From assembly GCF_002083135.2 (NCBI RefSeq), contig NZ_NBTM02000001.1, positions 992,001 to 1,056,000 of the forward strand: a DNA stretch of 64,000 nt, in the 5' to 3' direction. How positions within the stretch are numbered: position 1 is the first letter of the stretch; each line of letters starts with the position of its first letter. The position numbers and the translations under genes are program-made. The notes beneath the pieces were generated by a model. The model had not been told where the DNA came from, made no database searches, and saw nothing but the letters and a program-made list of their open reading frames with translations. Of the stretch, positions 45,681 through 55,499 are shown piece after piece. Source of the stretch: Aerococcus viridans. Its GTDB lineage: Bacteria > Bacillota > Bacilli > Lactobacillales > Aerococcaceae.

Positions 45681-45692
45681 TTATACGAACTG

Positions 45693-45724
45693 GCGTCGCA
45701 ACACTTAGTAGCGACGCTTTTTTA
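45693..45724 (+). terminator. Terminator of the second transporter gene
   Basis: GCGTCGC and GCGACGC (7 bp), loop of 11, then TTTTTTT. Confidence 0.85.
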
Positions 45725-45853
45725 TTTCTGATTTGTATTATTTCAGCTTTATGGCAATCTCAGTTATCATTAAGTTATATATAAAGCTTCTAACCGGCAA
45801 TGGTAATACACGGTGAAATGTAGAGAAATAGTTGAACTTAATATACTTATTTA

Positions 45854-45988
45854 CGTCGACTCTCACACCCTTTAGTCGAGCTCGTGCCTCCAAAAAGCAC
45901 TGCGCTTCAGATTAAGTTGTAGCTGACTTGGTCATCTACTGCCTTAATTTTCCAACAGTTCCTTTCTGAGCGTCGACACTCACACCCT
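45854..45988 (-). repeat. Dispersed structured repeat, copy 4
   Basis: On the minus strand it reads GGGTGTGAGTGTCGACGCTC, core GTTGGAAAATTAAGGCAGT, inner hairpin TAGATGAC/GTCAGCTA, then TAATCTGAAGCGCAGT and closing GACTAAAGGGTGTGAGAG. Arms AGAAAG and CTTTTT still pair. No gene lies upstream on this strand. The rest of 45725-46133 shows no gene. Confidence 0.8.
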
Positions 45989-46133
45989 ATGTTTACGCTG
46001 TTACAAATTGATTACACGAGTATGACTAATATAAAAATTATATGATAAAGTGCAACAGATGGCTTTTTTTGTGCAATTGCATGATAATCTTAAGGCTAAG
46101 AAACTGAGGAAAAGAAAAAAGGAGGGAGAAAAA

Positions 46134-47678
46134 GTGCGCAAGCGTTTTTTTAAAGATAATCGACAAATTGCCTATGTTCTATCGGGTGTAGTGATATGCT
46201 TGACAGCCTTTTTCATCATTCGTGCGTTTATAAATACGAATCGCACGTCTGCAGAAGAAAAAACTGAAGCAGTGGCATCAGCAGTAAATGCACTTTATTT
46301 TGATAACTCCTATACCTTTCTAAAAGCAGACATTCAACAAGACGAGATTTCTTCCTTAACTAAAGAAGTAAACAGTTTAAGAGACAGTGCTGATAAAGAT
46401 ATCATCGTTGACCGAATTCATTCTGTACAGCAACGGTTTGATTTACAAAGTCAGTTAAATGATTTATTTGATAAAGAGCATTGTGGTGATGGCGAAGCGG
46501 TAATTAATGGGGCGACGATTAAAGAGTATGTCCTTGTAGATGAGGAAGTTACCATTGATGAGCTTGATTTACTTCGTGATAACCATTCGAGTCAACTGAA
46601 TCATGAAGATGATGGGTTCTATAACACAGCTACAACATTGATTGATGAAGCTGAAAATCAGGTCAACATAATCGAAGGGTATAAAAATGATTTACTAGCA
46701 ATTGAAGAAGATAGTTCACTAACTTACGATAAATTAGAGGATAAGCTCACAACTATCACTAAACGCGTAAATAAAATTGAAAATCCCTGTTTACAAGATA
46801 AATTGTTAGAGATGATTGCAGCGAGTGATGAAGAAGCTACACAAACTATCTTTAACCGCTTGATAGAAGAAGCGGAAGCAGCCAGCAAATCTGATGAAGA
46901 GCTGGCTCAAATTCGTAAGGAAGGTCAAGTAGCCATTAAAGCCTCAAAAAGTCGCATAGCTGATTTACAAGCTAAACGTGAAGAAATTATGGCTTCTAAT
47001 GACGCATCCGCTACCTTAACATTACGTCGAACCTCAGAGCGTCCTTCTTTTGCTGTGAATACTAATGTAACTTCTGGTGTATTAGCATCCAAACAATCTG
47101 AACAAAGTACTTCACGGACATCGAGCCGTGGCAATGGATCAAGTTCATCAAGTCGTGTTAGTGTATCTAGCTCATCGAGGGTCGTTGCCTCAAGTTCAGA
47201 TACTAACTCTTCTATCTCATCAAGTGATGTTGAATCAACTCCTTCTGGTGATTCGTCAACTGATGATAGTTCAAGTGAAGAAATCCCTTCTTCAGCAAGT
47301 TCATCATCGAGTGATACATCAAGTGCATCTAGTTCAAGTTCTAGCGTTGCAAGCGCAAGCGATTCAAGTAGCGCGTCAACTAGTAGTTCAAGTGATAGTG
47401 CATCAACATCCACTTCAAGCGATTCTTCATCATCGAGTGCATCCGAATCATCAAGTGATGACTCAGATATTGAAGATGGTGCCACAAGTGACTCCAGTCA
47501 GATGAATGAATCATCATCTTCCTCAAGCGATGGTTCGGTTATAGAGGACAGTGCCACATCATCTAGTTCACAACAACAATCAGCGGTTGAATCAGATACA
47601 ACAGAACGACCTCGGTCATCTGTTGCAAGTGATTCAGTTACTGAATCTAGTCCAATTCCATATGGATCACCAGAGTAA
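46134..47678 (+). CDS. Membrane-anchored protein with Ser/Asp-rich extracellular tail
   Basis: The product (514 aa) starts at a GTG preceded by AAAGGAGGGAG. The N-terminus RKRFFKDNRQ is cytoplasmic, and residues ~12-32 form one membrane helix. Residues ~40-300 are helical with repeated motifs (NALYF...LKADI, SQLNDLF) and two Cys. The last ~190 residues are mostly Ser with Thr, Asp and Glu (runs such as SSSSDTSSASSSSSS) and end in PIPYGSPE. There is no LPXTG, so the tail is held by the N-terminal helix. A wall-spanning or glycosylated stalk is plausible. No family recognised. Confidence 0.8.
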   Translation: MRKRFFKDNRQIAYVLSGVVICLTAFFIIRAFINTNRTSAEEKTEAVASAVNALYFDNSYTFLKADIQQDEISSLTKEVNSLRDSADKDIIVDRIHSVQQRFDLQSQLNDLFDKEHCGDGEAVINGATIKEYVLVDEEVTIDELDLLRDNHSSQLNHEDDGFYNTATTLIDEAENQVNIIEGYKNDLLAIEEDSSLTYDKLEDKLTTITKRVNKIENPCLQDKLLEMIAASDEEATQTIFNRLIEEAEAASKSDEELAQIRKEGQVAIKASKSRIADLQAKREEIMASNDASATLTLRRTSERPSFAVNTNVTSGVLASKQSEQSTSRTSSRGNGSSSSSRVSVSSSSRVVASSSDTNSSISSSDVESTPSGDSSTDDSSSEEIPSSASSSSSDTSSASSSSSSVASASDSSSASTSSSSDSASTSTSSDSSSSSASESSSDDSDIEDGATSDSSQMNESSSSSSDGSVIEDSATSSSSQQQSAVESDTTERPRSSVASDSVTESSPIPYGSPE

Positions 47679-47691
47679 TCAAAATGGTTTC

Positions 47692-47724
47692 AAGCAGTTA
47701 GGGTAAAAGCTAGCTGCTTTTTTT
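47692..47724 (+). terminator. Terminator of the Ser-rich protein gene
   Basis: AAGCAGTTAG and CTAGCTGCTT (10 bp, one G-U), loop of eight, then seven T. Confidence 0.85.
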
Positions 47725-47848
47725 ATTTTCTACTATAATTTAAAGGTTTTTTAACTAGAATAGGCTTATAATCCAGTCGGGTTATGGTAGAATATTAGGG
47801 ATTATAGGTGCTTACTTATAGTATATATATAATGAAATGGGTGAAAAA

Positions 47849-49243
47849 ATGCAAAAAAACGGAGAATGGACGAACTGGTACCGCGTGGTTATCGCGGCAA
47901 CAGAAGCGTTAATCTTGTTCCTTTCTTATCTTGTTTCATTCTTTTTGCGGTATGGTCGATATGTACCTTTGAAAAACTATGAAGCTTTCCAAGGGGCAAT
48001 TGGTTGGATATTAATTATCTTTGTATTTATCAATATATTATTTGGGGTTTACATCCTTTATGATAAAACCAAAGGCGACCTCTTCTTCATTACCATCATC
48101 AGTCAAGGGATATTAGCAGTTGTTGCTATGGTTTTAAGTTTTGCTGGTAGATGGCTAGCCTTTCCGCGTTCAGTCGTCTTGATTGATTTTGCGGTTAGTG
48201 TAATCATGCTTTATGTTTTTAGAGCCTTAGTCTTCGATATTTATCGACGCTATGCATCGACAAAACGGGTAATGATTGTTGGATCTGAAGAAGCTGTTTT
48301 TCCAGCAATATATAATTTCAAAAATTCAAAAAGTACTCGTCATATTGTGACACACGTGGTGTTAGAAGATTACTACCGCAATGTGAAGAGTCGTTTAGAT
48401 GAGTATGATATTGTATACCTTGCATCGCAGATTGATGAGAGTGAAAAATTAAAAATTTATGACTTGCTAATGCGAGCGAATAAAAAACTATTCTTGAATT
48501 CTAAATTTGAAAACCTGGTAATGGTAAATCCAAATATTATGAATTTTGAAGATGAATCCATTATTGAAACCTCAGACTTCGCAATTCCAGCAGACCAGGC
48601 GTTGCTCAAACGAGGATTAGATATTCTGATAGCTTTAATTGGTTTAATATTAGCATCACCAATTATGTTGATTACGGCAATTATTATTAAATTAACTTCT
48701 AAAGGTCCAGTATTCTACCGCCAAGTACGTATTACTAAAGGTGGCGAGGAGTTTGATATCTTGAAATTCCGTTCAATGACAACGGATGCTGAAGTGAAAT
48801 CAGGTCCAATGATTGCAACGAAAAATGACGCACGTGTCACAACAGTTGGTAAATATATTCGTGCCTTGCGTATCGATGAATTGCCACAGTTATTGAATGT
48901 GCTACACGGAGATATGTCCATGATTGGACCACGTCCTGAGCGACCATTCTTCGTGAACCAATTCCAAGAAGAAAATCCGCATTACTACCTACGTCATAAC
49001 GTACAAGCAGGTATCACGGGTTACGCGCAAGTCTATGGTAAATATGCTACAGACTTTAACTCAAAATTGAACTTTGATTTAATTTACATTAAACAATATT
49101 CAATGTTCCTAGACTTCAAGATTCTATTACAAACCATAAAAATTCTCTTCGACAAAGTGTCTTCATCAGGCATTGACGAAGACGAAAAACCAACAGTAAC
49201 AAGAGAAGAAGCAGAAGAAATGAACATCGACGTCATAGGATGA
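47849..49243 (+). CDS. Polyprenyl-phosphate sugar phosphotransferase (exopolysaccharide initiator)
   Basis: The product (464 aa) has four N-terminal membrane helices (~10-130), a nucleotide-binding-like middle region (RVMIVGSEEAV) and the C-terminal bacterial sugar transferase domain: KRGLDILIALIGLILASPIMLI, then GPVFYRQVRITKGGEEFDILKFRSM, and IGPRPERPFF. It transfers a sugar-1-phosphate to undecaprenyl phosphate, the first step of capsule or wall polysaccharide. No glycosyltransferase cluster surrounds it. The ATG at 47849 follows GGGTGA; one four codons upstream is possible. Its TGA stop lies in the repeat that follows. Confidence 0.9.
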   Translation: MQKNGEWTNWYRVVIAATEALILFLSYLVSFFLRYGRYVPLKNYEAFQGAIGWILIIFVFINILFGVYILYDKTKGDLFFITIISQGILAVVAMVLSFAGRWLAFPRSVVLIDFAVSVIMLYVFRALVFDIYRRYASTKRVMIVGSEEAVFPAIYNFKNSKSTRHIVTHVVLEDYYRNVKSRLDEYDIVYLASQIDESEKLKIYDLLMRANKKLFLNSKFENLVMVNPNIMNFEDESIIETSDFAIPADQALLKRGLDILIALIGLILASPIMLITAIIIKLTSKGPVFYRQVRITKGGEEFDILKFRSMTTDAEVKSGPMIATKNDARVTTVGKYIRALRIDELPQLLNVLHGDMSMIGPRPERPFFVNQFQEENPHYYLRHNVQAGITGYAQVYGKYATDFNSKLNFDLIYIKQYSMFLDFKILLQTIKILFDKVSSSGIDEDEKPTVTREEAEEMNIDVIG

Positions 49244-49366
49244 GAGTGAGACCGTTAAGCTCAATAACTCTGGAAGATTAGTGCCGTGACACACAAGGTG
49301 TGTCGCAAACTAATCTGAAGAGGACTTGAGCTGGTCGAACGAACTCGACTTAATAGGATAGGGTGT
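49237..49366 (+). repeat. Dispersed structured repeat, copy 5 (variant with TTAAGCTCAA arm)
   Basis: It starts TAGGATGAGAG, whose TGA is the stop codon of the sugar transferase gene. Arms AAGCTCAA and TTGAGCT; inner hairpin GACACAC/GTGTGTC; core TGGAAGATTAGTGCCGT and CTAATCTGAA. It ends in GACTTAATAGGATAGGG, which starts the next copy. Confidence 0.85.
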
Positions 49367-49532
49367 GAGAGTCGACGTCAAGAAAGGAACGTTGGAAGAT
49401 TAAGGCAGTAGATGGCGAAGTCATCTACAACATAATCTGAAACGCAGTCCTTTCTGGAGACTCGAACCCGACTAAATAGGATGTGACACCTGGCTGCTCT
49501 GACGAACCCAACTAAACAGGATGTGAGACCTT
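49361..49532 (+). repeat. Dispersed structured repeat, copy 6, plus truncated ends
   Basis: It starts GGGTGTGAGAGTCGACG. Arms CAAGAAAGGA and TCCTTTCTGG; inner hairpin TAGATGGC/GTCATCTA; core GTTGGAAGATTAAGGCAGT and TAATCTGAAACGCAGT. It is followed by two short pieces, GACTAAATAGGATGTGAC and AACTAAACAGGATGTGAG, that look like remnants of further copies. Confidence 0.85.
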
Positions 49533-49587
49533 TGGTAGCAATATTGGTCTACTCTTCATTCAAATTGTTATAAACGAAAAGTCAATT

Positions 49588-49631
49588 AAGCGTTAGCGAC
49601 AGTCACATATACTGGTAGCTAACGCTTTTTT
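49588..49631 (+). terminator. Terminator before pncB
   Basis: AAGCGTTAGC and GCTAACGCTT are perfectly complementary (10 bp), loop of 20, then six T. Confidence 0.8.
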
Positions 49632-49685
49632 GCTTACTAAATCAAGGATATAAACGTCTAGAGGTGACAACTAGCTGAGGAATAG

Positions 49686-49694
49686 TGTTATAAT
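49686..49694 (+). promoter_or_regulatory. Extended -10 promoter of pncB-nadE
   Basis: TGTTATAAT is an extended consensus -10; GTGACA lies 19 bp upstream of the hexamer as a weak -35. Confidence 0.6.
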
Positions 49695-49733
49695 AAGGAA
49701 AGTCAAATCGCAATTCTTGGAGGGAATAAGAAT

Positions 49734-51227
49734 ATGAAGACAACGACCAACGATAGCCTTGCGCTTCACACAGATTTATATGAAATCAATATGATGAAGA
49801 CTTATTGGGACGCTGGAAAAGCTGACCAACAAGCGGTTTTTGAAGTGTACTTCCGTAAAAATCCGTTTGAAAGTGGCTATGCCATTTTCGCAGGCCTAGA
49901 ACGTGTCATTCAGTATGTACAAAACTTGAAATTTACCGACGACGATATCGCCTACTTACGGGAAACACAAGGCTATCCCGAAGATTTCTTAGACTATTTG
50001 AAAAACTACCACTTCGATGCAACAATTCGTTCCATGGAAGAAGGGGAAATTGCCTTTTCAAATGAACCGTTGATGCAAATTAAAGGGTCATTAGCTGATT
50101 GTACTTTAATCGAAACGGCAGTATTAAATATTATCAACTATCAAACTTTAATTGCGACAAAAGCATCACGTATCCGGAATGTTGCTGGTGATGACGCATT
50201 AGCTGAATTCGGTTCAAGACGTGCCCAAGAAATGGATGCGGCTATTTGGGGAGCTCGCGCGGCTTATATTGGTGGATTCGACTCTACCTCTAATGTACGC
50301 GCAGGTAAATTATTCAATATTCCAATTTCAGGAACCCATGCGCATGCTATGGTACAAGCTTATCAAAGTGATTATGAAGCGTTTAAAGCTTATGCAAATG
50401 CCCATGAAAAATGTACATTCTTGGTCGATACTTATGATACCCTTCGTTCAGGAGTGCCAAATGCGATTAAAGTGGCTAATGAGATGGAAGATAAATCTCG
50501 TTTTGTCGGCGTTCGTATCGACTCTGGCGATATCTCCTACTTATCATCAAGTATCCGCAAGATGTTGGATGAAGCAGGTTACCCGGATGCTATTATTTCT
50601 GCGTCAAACGATTTAGATGAAAAAACGATCTTAAACTTGAAGATGCAAGGTGCTAAAATTGATGCTTGGGGTGTAGGTACTCAGCTGATTACAGCCTTCG
50701 ACCAACCAGCCTTAGGGGCCGTTTACAAACTATGTGCCATTGAAGATGAAAATGGCGATATGGTCCCAACCATGAAAATTTCGTCATCTCCAGAGAAAAT
50801 TACTACACCAGGTGAGAAACAAATTTGGCGTATTACCCGCAAGAAAGATGGTAAATCTGAAGGGGACTATATTACAACCATGAATGAAAATCCTAATGAC
50901 GCTGAGTCTATCTTCATGTTCCATCCAACTTATACTTACATTAACAAGACAGTTCGCCGTTTCAATGCACGGCCATTATTAAAAACCATCATCGACAAGG
51001 GTGAATTGGTTTACGATGTGCCATCACTTGAAACCGTTCGTGATTTTTCACGCGAGCACTTGGAAGCCCTATGGTCAGAATACCGCCGTATGTTGAATCC
51101 AGAACCATACCCAGTTGATTTATCGCAAGAATTATATGATTTAAAGATGAATTCAATCGCTGAAATTCGTGAACGTATCAATGAAGAGTTTAAAGAATCC
51201 GAGTTAAACGGTGACAACGAAGACTAA
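49734..51227 (+). CDS. pncB: Nicotinate phosphoribosyltransferase
   Basis: The product (497 aa) makes nicotinate mononucleotide from nicotinate and PRPP. It opens with [20 protein letters not shown], typical of the family, and contains EFGSRRAQ (~162) and [13 protein letters not shown] (~262). TTGGAGGGAATAAG precedes the ATG. nadE starts 35 bp later and the two form a NAD-salvage operon; nadD is not in the window. Confidence 0.96.
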   Translation: MKTTTNDSLALHTDLYEINMMKTYWDAGKADQQAVFEVYFRKNPFESGYAIFAGLERVIQYVQNLKFTDDDIAYLRETQGYPEDFLDYLKNYHFDATIRSMEEGEIAFSNEPLMQIKGSLADCTLIETAVLNIINYQTLIATKASRIRNVAGDDALAEFGSRRAQEMDAAIWGARAAYIGGFDSTSNVRAGKLFNIPISGTHAHAMVQAYQSDYEAFKAYANAHEKCTFLVDTYDTLRSGVPNAIKVANEMEDKSRFVGVRIDSGDISYLSSSIRKMLDEAGYPDAIISASNDLDEKTILNLKMQGAKIDAWGVGTQLITAFDQPALGAVYKLCAIEDENGDMVPTMKISSSPEKITTPGEKQIWRITRKKDGKSEGDYITTMNENPNDAESIFMFHPTYTYINKTVRRFNARPLLKTIIDKGELVYDVPSLETVRDFSREHLEALWSEYRRMLNPEPYPVDLSQELYDLKMNSIAEIRERINEEFKESELNGDNED

Positions 51228-51261
51228 GTTGATGAATAAAGCAATAAAAGGGGAGAATACC

Positions 51262-52092
51262 ATGCGTTCATTACAAGAAGAAATTATAAATGCCTTAAAA
51301 GTAGCACCTAGTATTAATCCAGAAGCAGAAATCAGACGTACCATCGATTTCATCAAGGCATACTTTCACAAGTATCCATTTCTAAAAAGCTTAGTATTAG
51401 GCATTTCTGGTGGGCAAGATTCAACCCTAGCCGGCACACTATGCCAAATGGCCATAACTGAAATACGCGAAGAAACTGGTGACGACAAGTATCAATTCAT
51501 CGCAGTCCGTCTTCCTTATGGCAACCAAGCCGATGAAGCTGATGCTATGGACGCTATAGACTTCATGGCAGCTGATCAAACTGTACGCGTTAACATCAAG
51601 CCAGCTGTTGATGCTACCGTTGAAGAATTGGAAAAGGGTGGCCTTACCATTTCTGACTTCAATAAAGGAAATATCAAAGCACGCCAACGAATGTTGGTAC
51701 AATATGCGATCGCAGGTGAAAATGCAGGTGTCGTGGTAGGAACAGACCATGCTGCTGAATCAGTGACAGGCTTCTATACCAAGTTTGGTGATGGCGCAGC
51801 AGATATCCTACCTATTTGGCGGTTAAATAAACGTCAAGGACGTGCTATCCTTGAATATTTAGATGCCCCAGAACATTTATACGTTAAGGTGCCAACGGCT
51901 GACTTAGAAGAAGACCGTCCCGGCTTAGCCGATGAAGTAGCCCTAGGTGTTACTTACCAAGACATAGACGACTACTTAGAAGGCAAAGAAGTATCCGAAG
52001 AAGCAGCCGAAAAAATCGAAAACTGGTACCTAAAAACCCAACACAAACGCGAATTACCAATCACCATTTATGATGAATGGTGGAAGAAATAG
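51262..52092 (+). CDS. nadE: NH3-dependent NAD+ synthetase
   Basis: The product (276 aa) amidates nicotinate adenine dinucleotide to NAD+. The PP-loop SGGQDST is at 49-55; [19 protein letters not shown] and the C-terminal [14 protein letters not shown] match. There is no glutaminase domain, so ammonia is the donor. AAAGGGGAG precedes the ATG at 51262 by 7 nt. The stop TAG is the first part of the repeat that follows. Confidence 0.96.
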   Translation: MRSLQEEIINALKVAPSINPEAEIRRTIDFIKAYFHKYPFLKSLVLGISGGQDSTLAGTLCQMAITEIREETGDDKYQFIAVRLPYGNQADEADAMDAIDFMAADQTVRVNIKPAVDATVEELEKGGLTISDFNKGNIKARQRMLVQYAIAGENAGVVVGTDHAAESVTGFYTKFGDGAADILPIWRLNKRQGRAILEYLDAPEHLYVKVPTADLEEDRPGLADEVALGVTYQDIDDYLEGKEVSEEAAEKIENWYLKTQHKRELPITIYDEWWKK

Positions 52093-52255
52093 GGTGTGAG
52101 TGAGACCGTTAAGCTCAATAACGATGGAAGACTATAGCCGTATCACACGAGTGTGATGCAATATAGTCTGAAGCGGGCTTGAGCTGGTCGACTGAACCCG
52201 ACTAAATAGGATGCGAAGTACGAGCTCAACTTTATAGGATGCGAGAGCCGAGTCA
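52089..52255 (+). repeat. Dispersed structured repeat, copy 7, plus truncated ends
   Basis: It starts ATAGGGTGTGAG, whose TAG is the nadE stop codon. Arms AAGCTCAA and TTGAGCT; inner hairpin ATCACAC/GTGTGAT; core ATGGAAGACTATAGCCGT and ATAGTCTGAAGCGGG. The pieces TAGGATGCGAAG and TAGGATGCGAGAG follow. Confidence 0.85.
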
Positions 52256-52285
52256 AAAGACTAAAAGGCATTAACTTATATATAG

Positions 52286-52327
52286 AAAATAGCCTCTGTG
52301 ATTTTACTGTTCACAAAGGCTATTTTT
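52286..52327 (+). terminator. Terminator downstream of nadE
   Basis: AAAATAGCCT and AGGCTATTTT pair, extended by TGTGA/TCACA after one mismatch; T run follows. Confidence 0.85.
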
Positions 52328-52496
52328 CTATTATTTTTCACGGGTGAAATTGTTAGATTCATTTTATACTTTTCTAAGAATTACCGCTGTTATGGTGAAA
52401 TGTTTAAAAATACCTATCTAGGACTCATATTTTTTTGCTAAAACTTTCCCTAAGCATATTCTGCTAATCTCATACTGCATCTCATTGAAAGAAAGT

Positions 52497-53207
52497 TTAG
52501 TCACAAATCCATTGGCCATCTACGAAATTACAAGCCATCCCAGTACCACCAAGTGTTTGTAGTTTTGGTATGAGTGGTCGACCTTCTTCTTCAGCAATTT
52601 GTTTTAGCTGGTTTTCAATGTCTTCAGTTGCTTGTGCACCTGAAATTATATATTTTTGGTTGATCACTAAAGCCGGCGCTCCTTGGATGTCATAAGCTTG
52701 ACTGACTGCGAAATCTTGTAAAACAGCTTCTTCTGTTTCAGCTTTTTTATATTGTGCTACCCATTGGTCAATATCAATGTCAGTAGTCGCTATAGCAGTC
52801 TTTAAAATTTCAAATTCTTCAATATTTTTATTTTCAACGAATAGTGCGTTTTGGATAGCGTCAAAAGCATCCCAGTAAGCATCTTGCCCGCCTAAAATAC
52901 CAGCGGCTTTTGCTGCTTTTAAACCATTTTTTGAAGTTGGAGAGTTGAAGTCCGTTTCACGCATTCCCTCTATATTAAAGCGGTGGTCATCATCATTTTG
53001 ATTAGCTTGTTCCCAGCGCGTTAACAATTCAGGTTTAACGGCTTCACGTGAGCCAAACATTTGGATATAGTGATCTGGCTCCCAACCTAAAGCGAAAGAT
53101 CGGTGGACCACGTCGATGTTATTATATTTACCAGTGATTTTCCTCATGCGTTTGGACATGGGGAAACAAAATGAGCAAACCACATCATGGAAAAATTCAA
53201 TTTGCAT
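52497..53207 (-). CDS. DsbA-family (FrnE-like) thiol oxidoreductase
   Basis: The product (236 aa) has a thioredoxin fold with active site CSFC (Cys11-Cys14) right at the N-terminus, a helical insert and the cis-Pro segment GAPALVIN. No signal peptide is present, so it acts in the cytoplasm, like FrnE/2-hydroxychromene isomerase-type members. The C-terminus carries another pair of Cys (MACNF, WICD). AGAAGGAGTGCACT precedes the ATG. It is divergent from the sirtuin gene. Confidence 0.88.
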   Translation of the reverse strand: MQIEFFHDVVCSFCFPMSKRMRKITGKYNNIDVVHRSFALGWEPDHYIQMFGSREAVKPELLTRWEQANQNDDDHRFNIEGMRETDFNSPTSKNGLKAAKAAGILGGQDAYWDAFDAIQNALFVENKNIEEFEILKTAIATTDIDIDQWVAQYKKAETEEAVLQDFAVSQAYDIQGAPALVINQKYIISGAQATEDIENQLKQIAEEEGRPLIPKLQTLGGTGMACNFVDGQWICD

Positions 53208-53356
53208 AGTGCACTCCTTCTTATAATGTCAGTCTTTATATTAGATAAAACCAAATTTATAAGCAATTAGATTGCTCAAGGCTTTAATGGTTTGATATTT
53301 CGCATGAAAAATTTGGTCATGTTAAAATAGGTAAAGAATTATAAAGGAGGACTAGC

Positions 53357-54088
53357 ATGGACGATAAAATCCAACAATTTGAACAACAAATTAAGGATAG
53401 CAAATGTATTGTCTTTTTTACAGGAGCGGGAATGTCTACAGCCTCTGGTATTCCTGATTTCCGGTCAGCGAATGGCCTTTTCATGGAAAACTTAGGAGGG
53501 ACTTATAGCCCAGAAGAAGTCGTTTCTCATCATTTCTTTACACAATACCCCAAGGAATACTTTGCCTACCACTTTGATAAATTAGTCTATCCAGAAGCCA
53601 AGCCTAATATAGGGCATGAATTTATCGCTAGCTTAGAAGGGACTGGTAAAGATGTTTCTGTGGTTACGCAAAATATAGACGGTCTGCACCAAAAAGCTGG
53701 CTCATCAGCGGTTTATGAATTACACGGCAGCACCTTAGATAATTACTGTGTATCGTGTGGCCATCATTATAAATTAGAAGAACTTCAATTAGACCAGGAT
53801 GGTATTCCGCGCTGTCCAATTGATCAAGGCATTGTTAGACCTAATATTGTCTTATACCAAGAACAATTAGACCAAGATGTAGTGAACGGGGCAGTGGATA
53901 AAATCCGCCAAGCAGATTTATTAGTTATCTTGGGAACAAGCCTAGTCGTTTATCCAGCGGCAGGATTCTTAAATTACTTCCGAGGACAATATCTAACCGT
54001 AGTAAACAAATCACCACTTCAAATTCCGTATCACGATGCCTTAGTATTTGAAGACACTATTGAAAAAGTATTTAGCCAACTGAGTTAA
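53357..54088 (+). CDS. NAD-dependent protein deacylase, Sir2 family
   Basis: The product (243 aa) has FTGAGMSTASGIPDFRS (21-37), TQNIDGLH (104-111) and the catalytic His123 in ELHGS. The zinc module is altered: Cys131, Cys134 and Cys153 are present, but the fourth ligand position is Asp156 (RCPIDQG). GTSLVVYPAA (~196-205) completes the NAD site. AAAGGAGG precedes the ATG. It removes acyl groups from lysines using NAD+. Confidence 0.92.
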   Translation: MDDKIQQFEQQIKDSKCIVFFTGAGMSTASGIPDFRSANGLFMENLGGTYSPEEVVSHHFFTQYPKEYFAYHFDKLVYPEAKPNIGHEFIASLEGTGKDVSVVTQNIDGLHQKAGSSAVYELHGSTLDNYCVSCGHHYKLEELQLDQDGIPRCPIDQGIVRPNIVLYQEQLDQDVVNGAVDKIRQADLLVILGTSLVVYPAAGFLNYFRGQYLTVVNKSPLQIPYHDALVFEDTIEKVFSQLS

Positions 54089-54224
54089 ATCAGTATGTTA
54101 AAGAAAAAACGCCTTACACAAAATTGTAGAGCATTTTCTTTTTGGGAACCTTTATTATACAATATAATATATAGTTGTTTTCGTTAACTTGATACGGATA
54201 TTTTGAAAGGTCGTGCTAACACAT

Positions 54225-55340
54225 ATGGACAAATTTAAAATGATGGCTATTCTATTTTCAATGAGTTTTTTAGCATCTTGTGGACTAATAGAGAGCAATA
54301 AAACTATCCAATCAAGTCAATCTAGCGATGTTGAATCTAATAATACGCAATCTGCTGAAGTTCCGACAGCGGAAAGTAGTGAAAGTGATAGTGATCAAAG
54401 TCTAGCTGAATTTTCCGATGAAGAAATTGAGTATGCCAGAGTATGGTTAAATGAGGGCAAGAATATGGATGTTTCAAATTTGAAAGTAACTTTGATACCT
54501 AAGGGTTCATTAATCAATCCGGATAACGTAAATTACGGTACCTACGATGAAGATATAATCGAAATACGAGGACCGCAAGAAACCGATGGCCATGTTGTGT
54601 ATAGCGTTCGAGATAAAGGGTCGGGTTACATTCATATTTATCCAATTCCATATATTTTCGATCACGCAGAATCTCAAGAATTTTCAAAATATGAAAATAT
54701 TGAAGAAAATACAGAAGCTGTTTATCTTGAACCAGGAGATAGCCAAACCGTGAGTCAATTAATTAATGTAATTGATATTTCGAAAAAAGAATCATTCATG
54801 TCTATGGATACCGCGATTGAAATATACGAAGAAGGATTGAAGGCAACATCTAATGGAGAAACTAGTGGCTTGAATTCTGAATTTTATAGTCGCGATTATT
54901 TCGCAATTGAGCAAGATGAACCAGATTCATTGATGCTTTCATTTGAAAATCAAGGTCGTGGTGGACAAGATTACTACTTCTTTAAAGGTGAAGATGACAC
55001 TATAAAGATTGACACTTATTTTGAATCTTATGAAAAAGATGAGCCAGATATTCAATGGACCTATGATATCTATACACAAACATTTACTGAAGAACTCAGC
55101 CAAGAAAGAGAAGACCAGCAAAAAGTCATTGAACCTTTTACAGAAGAAACTGCTTTTGAATATATAAAAGAGCAAGAGGGCTTTAACGATGATATTGCAG
55201 TACAAGTTTCTAAGACTAGAGATGATGGTAGTATTGAAATGACACTGATATCAAAAGAATTACAAGGCAATGGAGGCAGTGGTACAGTTGATACTTTTAT
55301 CATTTACCCAAACGGTAACTACAATTCAAAGCATGATTAA
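54225..55340 (+). CDS. Lipoprotein of unknown function
   Basis: The product (371 aa) has a signal peptide with lipobox FLASC (Cys19), then a Ser/Glu/Asn-rich linker to ~65. Residues ~70-160 form one domain (DEEIEYARVWLNEGKNMDVS). Residues ~195-371 may hold a second and third beta-rich unit (ETSGLNSEFYSRDYFAIEQD, AFEYIKEQEGFNDDIAVQV). The acidic composition is typical of Gram-positive surface lipoproteins. ATG at 54225; AAAGG lies 16 nt upstream, so the ribosome site is poor. Function unknown. Confidence 0.75.
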   Translation: MDKFKMMAILFSMSFLASCGLIESNKTIQSSQSSDVESNNTQSAEVPTAESSESDSDQSLAEFSDEEIEYARVWLNEGKNMDVSNLKVTLIPKGSLINPDNVNYGTYDEDIIEIRGPQETDGHVVYSVRDKGSGYIHIYPIPYIFDHAESQEFSKYENIEENTEAVYLEPGDSQTVSQLINVIDISKKESFMSMDTAIEIYEEGLKATSNGETSGLNSEFYSRDYFAIEQDEPDSLMLSFENQGRGGQDYYFFKGEDDTIKIDTYFESYEKDEPDIQWTYDIYTQTFTEELSQEREDQQKVIEPFTEETAFEYIKEQEGFNDDIAVQVSKTRDDGSIEMTLISKELQGNGGSGTVDTFIIYPNGNYNSKHD

Positions 55341-55404
55341 GGTACAAATATGTAGTAATATATACTTGATTGCATGAGTAGTAAAATTAAATAATTATTG
55401 AAAA

Positions 55405-55434
55405 AGAGCCTTACACAAAATTGTAGGGCGTTTC
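55405..55434 (+). terminator. Terminator of the lipoprotein gene
   Basis: GCCTTACA and TGTAGGGC pair (8 bp, one G-U). The same 19 bases GCCTTACACAAAATTGTAG occur at 54111-54129 after the sirtuin gene, in a less perfect hairpin. Confidence 0.55.
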
Positions 55435-55499
55435 TTAGTCTATAAATCTAATAAACTTAATGTTTTATCAATTTAAATTGAATAGGGCTTATATTCTAA

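Noticed and set aside
46925-47485. 186-codon minus-strand reading frame
   Set aside because: It is the antisense of the Ser-rich tail: Ser codon repeats keep the opposite strand open. It has no ribosome site and a Leu/Ser/Asp-only composition.
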